A DNA stretch of 64,000 bases, taken from Neodontobutis hainanensis (lineage: Eukaryota > Chordata > Actinopteri > Gobiiformes > Odontobutidae). Numbering within the stretch: the stretch's first letter is position 1; every line of letters begins with the position of its first letter. Of this stretch, positions 1 through 14,600 are shown piece by piece. A program made the position numbers and the translations under genes. The DNA lies in assembly GCA_024349245.1 (NCBI GenBank), contig JALDNG010000446.1, positions 85,312 to 149,311 on the forward strand, given 5' to 3'. The notes beneath the pieces were generated by a model that was not told the origin of the DNA, did no database searches, and worked only from the letters and a program-made list of their open reading frames with translations.

Positions 1-3000
1 ATAAATAAACAACATTTATATTTTCATTTTGAAAATTTATTTTAAAATTAGATAGAAAATTTTGTAAATCTAATTTTTATGAATCTGTATGTTATGTTTG
101 AAATCAAAATCTTTTTTTGGTCAACATAACTTAACTTACTGAAGTTTTTTAATTTAAATTAAAAATTATATTGAAGAAAAATATTCATCTAGAACTTACG
201 TAACACAAAATAATTTCATTGAATTTCATAAATATTCAAACTCAACAGTTTTTTTAATTATAAGATTAGTGGAAAATGAAAATATATAATTCGGGATAAA
301 TATTGATCATAAATACGCCAAGAGGGAAAATGGAAGATGATCGACAGTTAATAAATCGTATAAAAAATATTTTATATAATGCTTTTCTTAAAAATGATAC
401 TGAACTAAACCTTGTACATCAATTGATACATTTTCAAAATTCTATTTTAAAAAACATGATTGAGAATTTGTTTCATTATTAAATGGATGAATCAAAAATT
501 AATTTGATTTTATATAGCATCTTTTGTGGATAAAAATGGATTCAGCTTTGAAAAAACCAAAGCTAGTTAATATTTTTGAAACAAAAGATTCAAAAATAAA
601 TAGATATTTTTCTGAAACTTAATAAAATATTTCTGTGATTATTTTTTGCTTAATTAAATCAGATGTGAACCAAATATTTTTCTTAGATTCATAAATATGC
701 TAAAAAGCAAAGGAAATTACAACTCAAATCGTTTTTACTTGTTTTAAACATAAATAATTATTTAACAAAAGTATACAGATTTTTCTAGAATAGTGTTTCA
801 AATTTTCTTTTTGAAAAAAGGTATAAATGAAATTTAAACCTTAAAACAAAACACTGAAAAATGGCAAAACGACAATATATTCAAAAAATAAATGAGAATA
901 AGTACGGTGGGAAAGTCTTTACGAGAATTTCCCTCATAAAAATCAACAGAAGACAAATATAGAGGAACTAAATTTTTTTCTCTTTGTACATTCGTTGAGA
1001 ATCATGATTATTTTAAAAAATATCATTCGACTGGATTTGAATTTCGAGATATATTAATTACGCCGTTTGTTTATCAATACTGATCACAATATTTTTATAA
1101 GAAACAAGATCCATAAATACCTTGACGCTCATTTTTATCGTGTATCAAATTTAAAGATATATTCTAATTTAAACTGGAAAAGAATGCCGATTTCTGAATA
1201 AGTTTACAAAATGAAAAGAATAAATTTAAAAATTTCAACTAAACTTATCAGATGGTACAAAATTTAAAAATTAAACAAATTGAATTAACACTGTTAAATG
1301 GACACATCTTTTAAATTTAATATAAAATATGAATCGTGGTTTAAAATAACTTACCTTTTTTTAGGTTGAATCGAATAACTTTTTTCAACTTTGTGTCATT
1401 TTCTGACCAAATTATAACCAAAAACACAGATTCTTATGAAATATATAAAATAAATTAAGATAATCTTAAAAATGAATAGCTTAGCTCTTATTTCTAAAAT
1501 GTCATTGATAATTCTCATCTAAAAACACTTTATTATCAATATATTTACACTTAAACTTTGTCTTACATCTGAAATAAGTATAAATCAGAAAAAATAATCC
1601 TTCAACCGTCCTCTGTTATTACACATATTTTTTCTCATTATATATATATATATTTAACACAATTTATTCGTTTTTAAGAAAAATATTTGAAAGAATTAAT
1701 AAAATTTACCCTGATTAAATCAATTTGACATAAAATTTAAAGTTAATTCGTGATGATTTATTGATATTTAGAATGATTTCTTGAATAAGAAAAAAATTTA
1801 CTTTAAAAGAGCTTCGTTTAATTTTTTCAGTTTAATGTAAATTATAGGACCAGATTTTAAGAAATATGGTTGTAAAAATATATATTACAGCCAATTTTAA
1901 CTTATCACTGACAGCTATTATGAAAATTTTGTATTTAATTTTACTTGATAAATTTAAGAATCTGGTGATAGTTTCCTTCAAAAAATAAAATAATTTGAGA
2001 ATCGATAGTTTTTTCCTGATTGGTATTTTAACTTTAATAATGTACGACAAATAATTTGACTGGCTATCGCCATATTAGATTTACAAAGTTGAATTATTTA
2101 TGATTTTTAACATTATATTCTTTTTATTTTTTTAAAACTTAACAAATATAACTAATTTTACTTAAATACATTAAAAATGTCGATGGATGATTTTTAGTTT
2201 TCTAAATATAATTCCTCCTCAAACAAAATAAGAAATTTTAAAATTTTGTATTTCTTGATTTAAATTTAACATAAACTTTAGTCATTCATTTTTTTTTATT
2301 TTCAGTGACATCTATTTTATTTTTTCTCATCAAATGATATATTTTTGGTTTAACTTTGTTTCGCCTTTCAAAGTTCTTGATTTATAAGTTATTTTATAAA
2401 CTGATCAAAATATCCTTAAACTTCTAAAAATTAACTTATATATACTGTAATCATTGAATTTATATTTTTAAAGTGATATTTAAAACATTCAGGAAAGAGA
2501 CTAAGTCTCAAATCAAACTTTTGTCAACTTACAAATACATTTTTTTACATCTATCATAATATCCATTTTTATTCATGGTCGTCAATATATTTACCTCAAA
2601 AATTAAATATTTGGGAAATTTATAAAATTAAATAGCGACATAAAAATTCTTGAAATAAGAACACGTTAATTTATGTTTTGTTTGATCTCATAATATAAAA
2701 TTTTTTGAATTATATTCTTATTTATAAAAATAAACCGCTCCATGATATATGAATCATGTTAAAAAATTTTGGTTTTATCTCAATTCCTATTGATTTTTGA
2801 CCGTAAAATTGGGTATGCTCTCTTCAATGATTTTTGTTTTTACAAAAACCTTTTAATGATGTTGAAAGTTTTAAAATCAATCTAAATTTCTGTTATTCAT
2901 GCTTCGTGATGATATTAAATATTTTCTTTTTTGGATCTTAAATATTTACAAAATATGAAAAGAACAAAAGTTTTTTCAAAATTAAATTTGAATTTAATCT

Positions 3001-4325
3001 CTCATTCTTCACAATTAAAAAAATTACGTTGATTTATTTAAGCAAAATTTAAAATCAAAGCTCGAACTGGGTTTTATAAGGCTTAAATACTAAGATATCA
3101 TTAAAATACTTTTAATTGAAAATTTATCATTTTTAAACAATATTTACAGACCTTAATGATCTATCTCATATACACTTGGCATGTATCATATAGAAATTAA
3201 TTTCTATTAATAAATTCTCCACCCACAGATACATATAAATCATATAATTTTACTGTAACACTAATAGTTCAATGCTACTAATATTTAATTTAACATCTTT
3301 GTGATGGTACCCATTTTTTTGAAATTATTTTGCAGATTGTGTTCATATTCGGGTGATCGAAAAACTTCATGCCAATTATAAACTAACACTTTTCATGAAA
3401 ATAAAAAACAACTTAATCGCTTTGCATCAATCTTGAGATCATTATACATCAAAATAATGAAAAAATTATTTTAAAATTTCACAATATTTCAAACAACCAG
3501 AATTCAATGGATTATATAAATCAAATTTGAAATTTAGAAAATACTTTAGACATTAAAATACTAAAACTTTATTAAATCATAAAATATAATACTTATTTGT
3601 ATCTATTTTGAATTTATAATATTTTGATAATTCTATGAATTTTAAAAATTTGTTTACAAGATCTAAATTATGAAATTTTCAATGTATGTATCAAAGAAAA
3701 ATTTACCTATTCTTTGATATTTAAAGAACACAATATATTTTATCTGTTCAAAAAATAAAAATAAAACAACAAGAGCTTTGAAAGAAATATTAGAAATATT
3801 TGTTTATTGATAAAATAAGTAACTATATTTCTTAAATCGAGAATTCGTTGAGGATTTATCTTAGACAAAAAGCAAAACATGGAAATAACATAAAATATAT
3901 ATCCATAAATATGTTTACAAGAAGAAGAATAAATTATCATTTCGAAACATCAAGATTGTTTTCGACTCTAGTTCACAAAAAAATTTTTGTTTGTAAATAA
4001 ATAATAAAAACGACTTTATAGTAGAATATATGAATTTTTTCTTTTTGTTTTTTCTCTAATGTTAGAATTTTGAAATATTTTTTAAGATATCATGACAAAT
4101 ATTTAACTAGCTAATGCATTTATTTCAGTTTATAATAAAAATTAACATCTATGTTTTAAAATATGGGGTTCGAAAATTGTTTGAAAAAAAATAAAAACAT
4201 AATTATAATCAGTGAAATATGCTTAAGAAATTAAAAAAATTATTTTGGGTGGAAGACCTTCGAGAGTTTTTTGTTTACTGTTTTTCGTTCTTTTGTGTTT
4301 ACGAATACAGCAAGTTTTTAGAGAC
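1..4325. other. AT-rich non-coding stretch left of gene A
   Basis: I find no open frame, RNA gene or transposon that I can support here. The short ORFs (for example 1832-2050 and 3740-3940 on the minus strand) are low-complexity strings of Ile, Phe, Lys, Leu and Tyr and are no longer than expected by chance at this base composition. The only repeat noted is the short TA run near 1640. The last 80 bases before gene A are somewhat richer in G+C and probably hold its 5' untranslated region and promoter. Confidence 0.7.
1639..1652. repeat. (TA)7 microsatellite
   Basis: Seven uninterrupted TA units. This is unremarkable in such AT-rich DNA but may be length-variable. Confidence 0.7.
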
Positions 4326-5629
4326 ATGAATAACTTCTTTAAATATATAATTTTCGTACTTTTGAATTTCTGGATTCATTTGGATTATTTTGAATCAAAA
4401 GAATGTTTTAAGGTAAAGAATATCAAAATATTAGAATAAATTTCAAAATAACGAACTGATTTCTTTAGATATGAATGATATTTACTCGCCCTGGCCAAAA
4501 ATTTTACACTTAGTAATTTTTGAAGAGGTTTATCGAAATGGAGTTTTTGAAAAATCACAATATATGCATTACTATTTTGAACATGTCGATACAAAGTGTA
4601 ATGATCCATTAAAATTGGTCATTTACCGTGATTATTCACTGATAACGGTAATTTTACGACAAAAAGCAGGATCTTTCAGTTTCGTTTTATTATGAACTCA
4701 CTGAACAGCTAATCGATAACTTCGAACTTAAGTCGGTTGCTCCATCAGTTTATGTTCAATCGTTCAAGGCTCGTGGACATCGATCAACAATATTTATAGA
4801 TGTACAATGTTATTATGCCTCTCAAAAAGTTATTTAATGCTCTCAATTAGGAGTGGAATAGTGCCAGATATAACATTCGTTCTCAATTTGAACTACCTCT
4901 TTACGATCGGAATTCAATGGATAGATTAGGATCAAGAAAATGTCTTTGTATCATTGTTTTTAATCAATATGAATTTTAGTCTCAATCTTACGTTCATTCT
5001 ACTGAGTTTGATCTTACCCAATCGAACTTAGGATATCTACTTCAACATGTATCATTAATACATATTGAAACTGGAACCAGAGCTAGACCATCAGAACAAA
5101 GGGATTTTATAGCTCGGGTTAAAGATTGTGGGATGGTTAAAAGTTCAAACAGAGGTTTTGTTTTTCAATTTGCTACAAAAGTAAATAGTTTATGATGCTA
5201 AAGGTTACACAAATCACAATTACTTTACAAGATAACTTCGGTCAAACATTGTTCGAAGTCTTGATGTCTTACGATGAAAGAACTCAGAGATTTGTGTATG
5301 TAAGTGGAAATATTCGCCTTTACTCGGTTTCAACGCCTCTTATTACACCTAGTAACTGGGCTTATTCATTGTAGGAATTTTAAATATAGGTGAACAGAAT
5401 ATACCACTCTTTTACTTAAATCAAGTTAACTATGAGTGCCAAAACGTATATATTTTTAACTATTTAGGGTGGAACTGCGATACAGCAAAATTTTGGTACT
5501 TTTAAATTTATTTCAAATACCTCTTTAATGCGATACATTAACAACGAAAGAACTCTTTTGATTTATGAGGGAATGGGAGGGATTGATGCAGAAAATTGCA
5601 TAAGAATGGGAAGAATAAAAAGAATGTAA
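4326..5629 (+). CDS. Gene A: secreted cysteine-conserved protein, 8 exons with 22-24 nt introns
   Basis: The function is not recognised. Exons: 4326-4412, 4435-4647, 4670-4828, 4851-4955, 4980-5180, 5204-5351, 5375-5445, 5468-5629. The introns between them are 22, 22, 22, 24, 23, 23 and 22 nt, all GT-AG. Removing them gives one 382-codon frame (381 aa) that aligns end to end with gene B (35957-37262), with identical lengths for exons 1-7. Residues 1-26 form a hydrophobic signal peptide. Cysteines at 27, 84, 147, 184, 238, 326 and 372 are shared with gene B. Conserved blocks include PWPK (48-51), HYYFEHV (74-80), APSV (124-127), SEQRDFIARV (226-235) and YVSGNIRL (287-294). There is no transmembrane segment after the signal. 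The ATG at 4326 is chosen because gene B starts at the homologous position; the frame stays open upstream but without homology. Unspliced, the gene looks like a pseudogene (stop at 4437, frame shifts near 4650 and 4830), and every one of these breaks lies in or is resolved by an intron. Apparently intact. The extracellular role is inferred from the signal peptide only. Confidence 0.88.
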
Positions 5630-5638
5630 TGAAAGAAA

Positions 5639-5644
5639 AATAAA
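5639..5644 (+). promoter_or_regulatory. Possible polyadenylation signal of gene A
   Basis: AATAAA lies 9 nt after the TAA stop of gene A. Gene B has the same motif at a similar place. AATAAA occurs by chance about once in 300 nt at this composition, so each site alone is weak; the shared position adds support. Confidence 0.5.
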
Positions 5645-8600
5645 CGCTTTGCTTAAAAATTAAGCATTAATTTGATTTATTGTTGGCAACTCTTTCCATT
5701 CGAACGACTTAATTATATCAATTTAGATTTGGAAGATGGATAGTTGAAGATGTTACCGAAATTTTTCTAAATTAATAAATCATTAAAATTTTACATCTCA
5801 TATAATTTATTGATGTTTCTAATTCTAATATATATTATAAATATGTTTCTTCGCAACGTGAAATTTACAGACATTTAGAATAAATAATCTGAGGAATTAT
5901 TCTGAAAAAAGGCATTTAGAGTAATTTTCAAAATTAAATTTATGATGTTTCTTGTCAAAACCCCACCATTGATAAAAATTTCATTTAAGTACGCTTTTAT
6001 GAAATTTTTAGTTATAAAATAATCTATGTTTACACAAATAACAATTTCAAAATCATTTTCGTTTGTTAGTTTTAAACTGCAATAATTTTTTCAAATATTT
6101 TCATATACCCATTAAATGTTTAATTTCTTCTGAGGCTTAACCGTTTCTCAAGGTAAAAATGTTAACAGGAATAAGATAAGCTATTTATCAAATTTGGAAA
6201 TCACAAGTAATTTATCAAACAGTATTATTAACAAGTCGATTTTTCATGAAAGTTAATCTTTCAACATAAAACAGCCTTCTAATAATATCATGTTGATAGA
6301 TTCAAAAGTCTTTTAATTAATCTTGAATTTTTCAAACAGAGAAAATTAATTAAAACAAACAATTTTTGAAATGAATGACATTACATGATAGTTTATATCT
6401 CAAGTAAATGTTTTATTGATTATATCATAAAAAAATTCAGAAATTCAAAATGTAAATAAAAGATTAATGGGTTGAAGAGATTCATAAATAATTTATAAAT
6501 TGAGATAAAATTAATAAATTCTCCTCTTAGATCTAAATGATAAAGTTTTTTTACAAATATTTAAAATTTTATTTCCGGAAATAAAAAAAAATAATTTGCG
6601 AACATTCGTATATTTAACTTTGTGTAATAAAATGATTTAAAATTATTTTTCACCAAAAATATTCATAATTTTTTTATTTAATAAAAATAAACAACTTCGT
6701 TTTGAATTATAGATCAAAATCCAGACATTGAAAAACTAAATACTTTATGTATGATCCACACATATATCTTTACAATTGCTGAACGTGAGTCAAAAAATCC
6801 AAATAACTTGAAAATAGAATATAATATAAACAATAAATCTGAATCATCTCGATTAAAATTTTACAACTTTGTAAACATATGGACATTATTTAAAAAAAAT
6901 TCCGACTAATTTTTGAGATAGTACACACAAAATTTCAGATATTTTATTACATCAATATGTTTACTTTTTTTCAAATGTTGGTATTCTCTTGCATAAAGCT
7001 GTTCAATTTGACTTTTAGGAATTTTATTCTTTAACTTAGTTGTAAAATACCCACTTAAATATTAAATATTCAAAAATATGACGACCAAAATATTCATAAA
7101 ATTAATTTAAATGCCATTCAAACAATATTAATATGATTTAAATTTTTTGAAAATAACAGTCCATAAAAAGTTATTGAAAAAGAACTTAATTTACACAACC
7201 AATTAATCGTTGAAATATTTTATGACTTCCTAAGTTCAGCTTTATAAGAATATAAATCATATTAACTAAGAATCAAACATGCTCTTTAAGCGTGTACGAT
7301 AACATCTGAGTGATTAAAACTATTCTTCAATTGTTTCTGATGCTAATAGTGCAAATTAAGCACTTATTTTGTTTAAATACTGAAAACGAATTTTGTTATT
7401 TTTGAATTTAGTGTTGAAAATCTATAAGAAATGAATTTTTATCAATTTTTTTCTTTACAGATTTACGAAATTTTTTTGAAAATATGAAGATTTTTATTGG
7501 TGAAAATCTGTCTAAGCAAATTTTTCTTTATTTTTTAATTATGATTAATTAATCATTTTATAACTTAGTATTAAATGTCCTTCCACTTCCCTAATTTACA
7601 AATCATATTTGAAAAACATAAATTAAAAGTAATATGAGTCTTTAAATTTCAAAATTACAATGATCAATTTATTTTCCACACATTTAACTTTGGTTAAATT
7701 AACTCTAATTTATGTTGGGTTTAAAATTTGTTTATTTAATAAATATATTTAATATTTGTAATATGACAACAGGAAGTTATCATAATGAATGATTATAATT
7801 CTTGACTCAAAAATACAATAAAAATTAGCATTTTTTAATCAATAGATGTACGTAATTTTTATACAGATGAAAAAATTTGGTAAGATTTTAAAATCAGATG
7901 AGCGTGCTTTTTGGGTTAATTTTGAATAAATGATGAATTTTATAAATTCTAGTTTTGATGCTAAAAATTAATAAATGATATTTATCAAATATTTTATAAC
8001 CAAATCTTTACCATTTTCAAATATTAAAAAGTAAAAAGTTACTTTAGATAAATATTTTCATGCCCTTAATAGGTATATTCTTGTTTTTGGAAATACTTCA
8101 AAATATTAGCAAAAATAGTATCAATATATATCTGGATAAATAATATTATAATTAATGAATAACAGACGATTTCTGTATCATCAATTCATAAATTAATAAA
8201 AATATCCAATTATTTTTGAAATATTGGCACTATAATCAGATAATAAACTCAATAAAAAATGAATTTATCTTTCCTGAGTTTTATTTTGACAAAATATTCT
8301 GAGAAAATAGTTGTCAAAATTAATAATCTATCAGATTAATTTATATCAATATCTTGTACGAATCAATCATTTTAATCTTAAAATGTTTGAAAATAAAAAA
8401 ATTTAAGATTATGAATCATTGATATATTTATTATCCTGAATTAAAATCGTACAATTACATCATATATAGTTTCTTCAATAAAAGAAATATGAGACAAAAA
8501 TTTCAATTTTTTAAATAAATATAAAAATTTATCGATTTAGAATAATTTCAATATATTAGATATTACGTACGGTTTTCCTTTATCTGAACAGATAAATGCA

Positions 8601-11600
8601 TATAATAAATAAATCGTTAAGGCTATTAATGAAGAAAAATTTTCTTATATTAGAATGCTGATGTATGATTATCTTTCCAGTTTTTGTTTCAAATTTCAAA
8701 GAATTTTTTTTTAATTTGCATATTACCTATGAAACAAAAAATCATCTTATGTTTTTCAATAACGCATTTTGTAAATCAGTTTTATATTTTAAACGAACAT
8801 AACCTGTATGACTTTTTGTGAATCGTAAATATTTTTGAAAAGATTGAGTTTTCCTTTTTTTGTTCTTTTCAAAATTCAAAAAAAATGATAAAAATTTTTC
8901 AATACCATCGATTTTTAATTTCTAGGAACAAAAATTATTCCACATCAATAAAATGTTTGATAATATTAAAAACAAAAATATTTTAAATCTAGATTCTAAA
9001 AATAGAAAATTTTAACTCTGAATTTAATGAATCGAAACTTATCCTTTTTGCCATAACTATTGAAAATAATGAATAAAAACTTCAAAAAATAACGTAAGTT
9101 TATAAATTTCACTAATTTGATGAAATAACTTAGGAAACACAAATTTAAGCTCAATTAAAAAAATTTTAGCAAGAATATTAGCATTTTTAAAACTTATTTC
9201 ATATTTTAAAAATAGTTAAAATATTTTACGAGTGACAGAAATACAATATACACTGTAAGGAATAAAAATAATAACTTCCTAAATTAAACCTCAAGATTAA
9301 GCATATTTAAATTCCTGATTAACATGATTCCGATTTAATTAATGGAAATATCCTATTTGGTAGGTATGAGATAAACTTTGATAAACCATTATTCTGAGAC
9401 TCTTAACTAGAAATTAATCATGAAAAAATATGAAATATTAACAAATTTTTGATTTCGAAATGCCATCATTGATTTATATTGTTTTACAAATCATGAAATG
9501 GCATTCAAAGTACCTAGCTAAACGTTGAGATTAAATAAAAATTACATTGTCATAACTTCAAGAACTAAACCATTTGAGAATCATCCAAATCATTAAATAC
9601 TCGTGATAAATTATTTCTTAATATAAAAATTGTTTTAATAAAAAGATTTCAAGGCTCTATTGTCGTAAAATTATAAGAATATTATAAAACATGCATCTCA
9701 TGTTATAAAAATGAATACGAGAAATTTATAATAACCAATGTTGTGGTCCAATAAGTTAAAGCGGTAATTCTAAATTTATCTATTTTTTAAATTCATAATA
9801 AAATTGAATCTTATAATTTACATGAATTTAATATATGTTAAAACGCATTATAAAATTTTATATAAACTATAAATTTCATTAATGTTTATTTCGAAAAAAT
9901 TCTAAAAATTTGTATAATTATGGGAATACGATGATAAAGGTTCTTATTTAAGCCGAAATGTTCATAATAAAGGTATTAAACTATTTTGCATGACTTACGA
10001 TGTTTTTAAAGTTTCATAAAAACGATAATGTATAAATTTATCATAAAAATTAAGCTTTTCATGAAAATATTTCTTATTCATGAATAAAGTGGTTTAAAAA
10101 TTGACTCATTACTTAAAATAACATTTTTATGAAAATATTTATTTTCATGGTTTCCTTAAGAATAAATCAAAAATTTGATTCCCTATTTCAAATATACATC
10201 GATCTTTTCTTAAGTTTTCAGTTAAAAAAACTTTCTAATATGTTTTAATGAGTGGCTGTATCTGGGTCAAGATATTAATTCAAATGAAAAATGGTATATA
10301 AAAATGGCAAAAAATAATGAAACCTGATATGATACATAATTAAAACGAAATTTCCTTGTCTTTTAAATAACAGGCAACTGGTTTAAATATTTCAGATTTT
10401 TACTTCTCAATTAAAACTTTGTCTTTTTAAACTATAAATGGAGAATGAGTTACGAATTAAATAGTGAAATTATTTCAAATATAATTTGATACTAACTAGT
10501 TTTATCTTGAAACCAATCATAACAAAACCTAATATTTTATTAATTCCAGATTAAACGTGATAGAATGTTTAAAACAATGTATTTTTAAATTTAATTTAAT
10601 TCTTATCAATTTAAAGATCTAACTCGTTCTTCTAGAGCCGCTTTATATTCTCGTCAACAAAATTTATGCCTTTAAATTGTCTAACATTTGTACATCTATA
10701 TCAATTTAGGAGGTTTATATTAAATCAAATGACGTCAAATATTTACTGACTTCTTTGACTAGTTTTTAATTTACTTCTTGTATGATTGAAATAATATCTA
10801 AAAAAGAATTTAGACAAGTTCAAACGGTTAATACATTCTATGCATTGATTAATTTGTTGAAAAATTAATGCCCATTACTTTTCACAAGTCATTATCAAAG
10901 CATAAAATTATTAACATGATAAATAAGTAATATATTTTGTTCAAGATATTTCTACCTGAGTTTACTTTAACGTCAACATAAACGAACAATAAAAAGTTAA
11001 TTTTGATTCGGCAATTCAGGACAAATAAACTCAAAGTTTTATTGAAAATAAATCATAATTAAGAAAATAAAAAATTTAAATTTTTGATGAATCACATAAA
11101 ATGAAACTATTTAGATAATTTTAAAAAGTAAATTAAAACGTTTGAAATTTGACTTATTGTAACATACTTTTAAATAATGATATTAAATTTACAACAAGAG
11201 CGTAAAAACGATATTCTTAATATTATGATACCCAAGTTTAATATGTAATCCCTGTGAATTTTAATATTCCATGTATTTAAAAAAATGCAAAAAACATTTC
11301 TTCAGTCTGAAAAATATGCAAAAATGCCAGAATATAAATATTTGGTAGCTTATTGTAAATTTACTGAACTAAAACCTGTAATAAGTTTGAAACATCATTG
11401 AACATTGCTCAAAAAAAAATTAAACATATTTGTCAAATTTTACGCAGTCTAAAACATCGAATTTTTAATCTTGCATGTTTAAATAAAGTATTTAGAGATA
11501 GAGTTTCTTGATCTGAATTCGCATTGGATTGAATTTAAAGATAAATTTTAAACTTGGTTATTTAGAAAAAATGACTTTTACTTTTAGGTTTTAAACTTTA

Positions 11601-14600
11601 AATGCTTGTCTATTTGTATGAGTTAGGATCTTAAAATTTTCTCTACACGATGAAAATTACATAAAATTTCAAAGATGCACTTTGTATTAAATAATTTAAT
11701 TTTATAAAAATAGATCATTTTTATTGTCCTATAAATACGTTTATCGAGTTTTTTTAAGATTCTAGGATAAAACTTTTAAATTTATGAGTACATTGAAACA
11801 AAACTAAAGATAGTTAAATTAAGAAATCGATGATAGTTTCATCCATTTTCTTCATTTTATGGTTATTTTTCTCTAAATTTACTTTTTATTCTTCTTAAGG
11901 ACTATATTCTGATAAAAATTAAAAGAATATATTTTTAATATAATTCAGCAATAAAAATATTCCTATTTTATAAAAATGCTGATAAACTCTAACATTTACT
12001 TAAGAATGCTTAATAAATTTTTTTCCTCAAAATTTACAATCGTTCTTTCCAGATACTGTAGAAATAATTTCTAAAATTTACTATTGTTGTAAATAACAAA
12101 AATTTTGATTATTCAAATACACAATCCTATTTTCTTACTCCAATAAAGATTGGCTAATCTATGAATTTTATTTGAACAGTTCGACACTTTAATATGATAT
12201 TAACATCTGTATTAAGAACACCTTAAAATTGTTAAAGAGTTTCATATATCACTGATTATTTTCAACAAGATTCCTTCAACACATGAATTAATGAGAAAAC
12301 TTGAACTGGTAAGATTTTATGACAACATTTTAAGACTTATATTTACATGAAACATAGATTTCAAAAAATATTAAAGATATTTTACTTTTTTCTGAAGTAC
12401 CATAAACACTAAATTTTAGTTAACTGGACATATATTATTGATTAAAAATCCGAAAAAACATGATCATAGTTTCAATGATTATATTCTCAGCGTTTTTTAA
12501 AGAAAGATGGTCAAAAATACCTGTTAGCTCAACAGAAATTTCAGAGAATCTGCTGTTCTCATAGTTAACTATCATAGATATACATCCTTTTATTGTATCA
12601 TTAGGAAAATCCATAATCATCAATTTTATACATATTATTTTTCACAAAAAACACAAATGAGATCCAATAAAAATTAATTGCAACATATTTAAAGTTATCC
12701 AATAAAATCATCGAGCTACAAAACGGAAAACATATGGCTAAAAAGAGAAATTCAACGACTTGACGCAACCAGAAAAGATTAAATTAAATAACTTAAAATA
12801 TTATTTCAAGAATTTCATTTATAAAATTAAAGGTTGTCATGAAATATTTACAAATTGCGAGAAATTTCAGAAATTTAAAGATTTTTCATTATGAATTTCG
12901 AATAATTAATTAATTTTAAATTAGCATAAATTTTTAATAACATCAAAGAATTTTTATTCGTATGAACTTTATAAACTTATAAAATAACCTAAAATTAAAT
13001 AGTATTTTCATTCAAACATTCAAATATCTTAATAATTATTATAATAATTTAAATTAAAAAACACATTCTATATTTTACTAAAAGATCAAAAAGCGATCAG
13101 TTGATTCAACTAAAAGATTTTGTGATCAAAATTATTTGATAAATTTTTTTTAACTTGAAAAATAAAATATATAATCTTTATTTTAAACAAAGAAAGATTT
13201 TATGCTGAACCACTTCTGCTGTTTGAATTAGAATATTTATAAACGAATTACCCGGATTAAATAAAAACCTATTTTATACATTTTTTCCTTTGAAAAAAAG
13301 AAACAATTTTCAATTTAATAACTCTTATAAATTATATTTTGTTAAAACAGGGTGTTTTTTGGAGTGATATTCAAACAAATAAATTTAATGTTGTTTTGAT
13401 TGAGAAATAAAATAACTGAACCAATATAGAATATTTTAATGGTAAAAATTATGTCAATCAAATATTTTATGCTAAGAAAATGTTAAGAACTGGTATTTGA
13501 AAATCATGAATTCTTTAAATATTCTTACTCTATCGTTTATGAATGTTATAAAAATAAAAACAATAAACATTCTGCCAGAAAATAAAATTATTTTCATGAA
13601 CCATATTAATGGGGTACAAAACAAAAAAGATAAATCCACAAAAATATCTTTCAGAATACTTGTATACTTTGAAAAGTACTTTATAGGTAAAATATACCAA
13701 AAGTAAAATTTCCTTATATGTTCTTTTAAAATAAAGGATCATATTTTGATAATTCTTCCACTTGTATATTCTAATAAGTTAAGAAGATCGAATACTTAAA
13801 TTATTCTTCGATCTAGTAAAAATGTAAATTCTCGGAACAAGATAATTAGTAACAAATTTATTCAATAATAGTGTTGAAAGTTTTAAAAATCAAAAATAAT
13901 CACGCTTCAGTTTTTTTCTTCATATCTAATCATATAAAATGACAAAAATCAAATTAGTTTCAGTGGAGTGTATTGATAAAATTGTACATTTTCTTTAAAA
14001 TTATGTGAATCGCTTTGTGATGTTAATATTCCAAAGCGTTGTGTGCAAGGAATTTCTGATTAGACCTGCACAACCACTCTTATTCTTAAAATAATTGAAT
14101 TCAATCATTGTGTATTTCCAAATTTTTTCTTGTTCTTTCTGTTTTAAATATAATGTTTCTTCAAACGTTTATTCTAAAATATGAAAGTTTTTATATACTT
14201 AAATCTGTCCCCTTTATGTTTATTTAAGATTTTGTTTGTAAGTTTATGAATTATATTTTATAAAACTCACCAAAGGGTTTTATTTCAATAAATATACCCA
14301 TAATCGTATGATATTATTTGTTTAAGAAAAAACCTTCAGCTAGATACACTTTTGGAATTATTTTTATTAAAATTGGTTAAAACTGTGCAAATGAAAAAGC
14401 ATCACCAGTGTTGTCTCACCTCAAAGTATTTAAATGATTAAGGTTTATGAAATATAAATAATTTAACTTTTAGTATTTTGAACTTTAACAAGCCTTTATA
14501 GCTTAAAATGCTACAAAGAAACAATGGTTGAAAAAAAATAATTAATGGTTTGGTTTAAAAATTATTAATGTATATTCTTAATTATTTATATAATTTTACA

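Noticed and set aside
4413..4468. A 56-nt first intron in gene A (and 58 nt in gene B)
   Set aside because: The GT-AG pair exists, but splicing it puts exon 2 out of frame in both genes; the 22/24-nt introns keep frame and reveal a further conserved exon segment (KFQ...SL).
4326..5629. Gene A as a frameshifted pseudogene
   Set aside because: Every stop and frame change relative to gene B is removed by a 22-24 nt GT-AG intron at a position shared with gene B.
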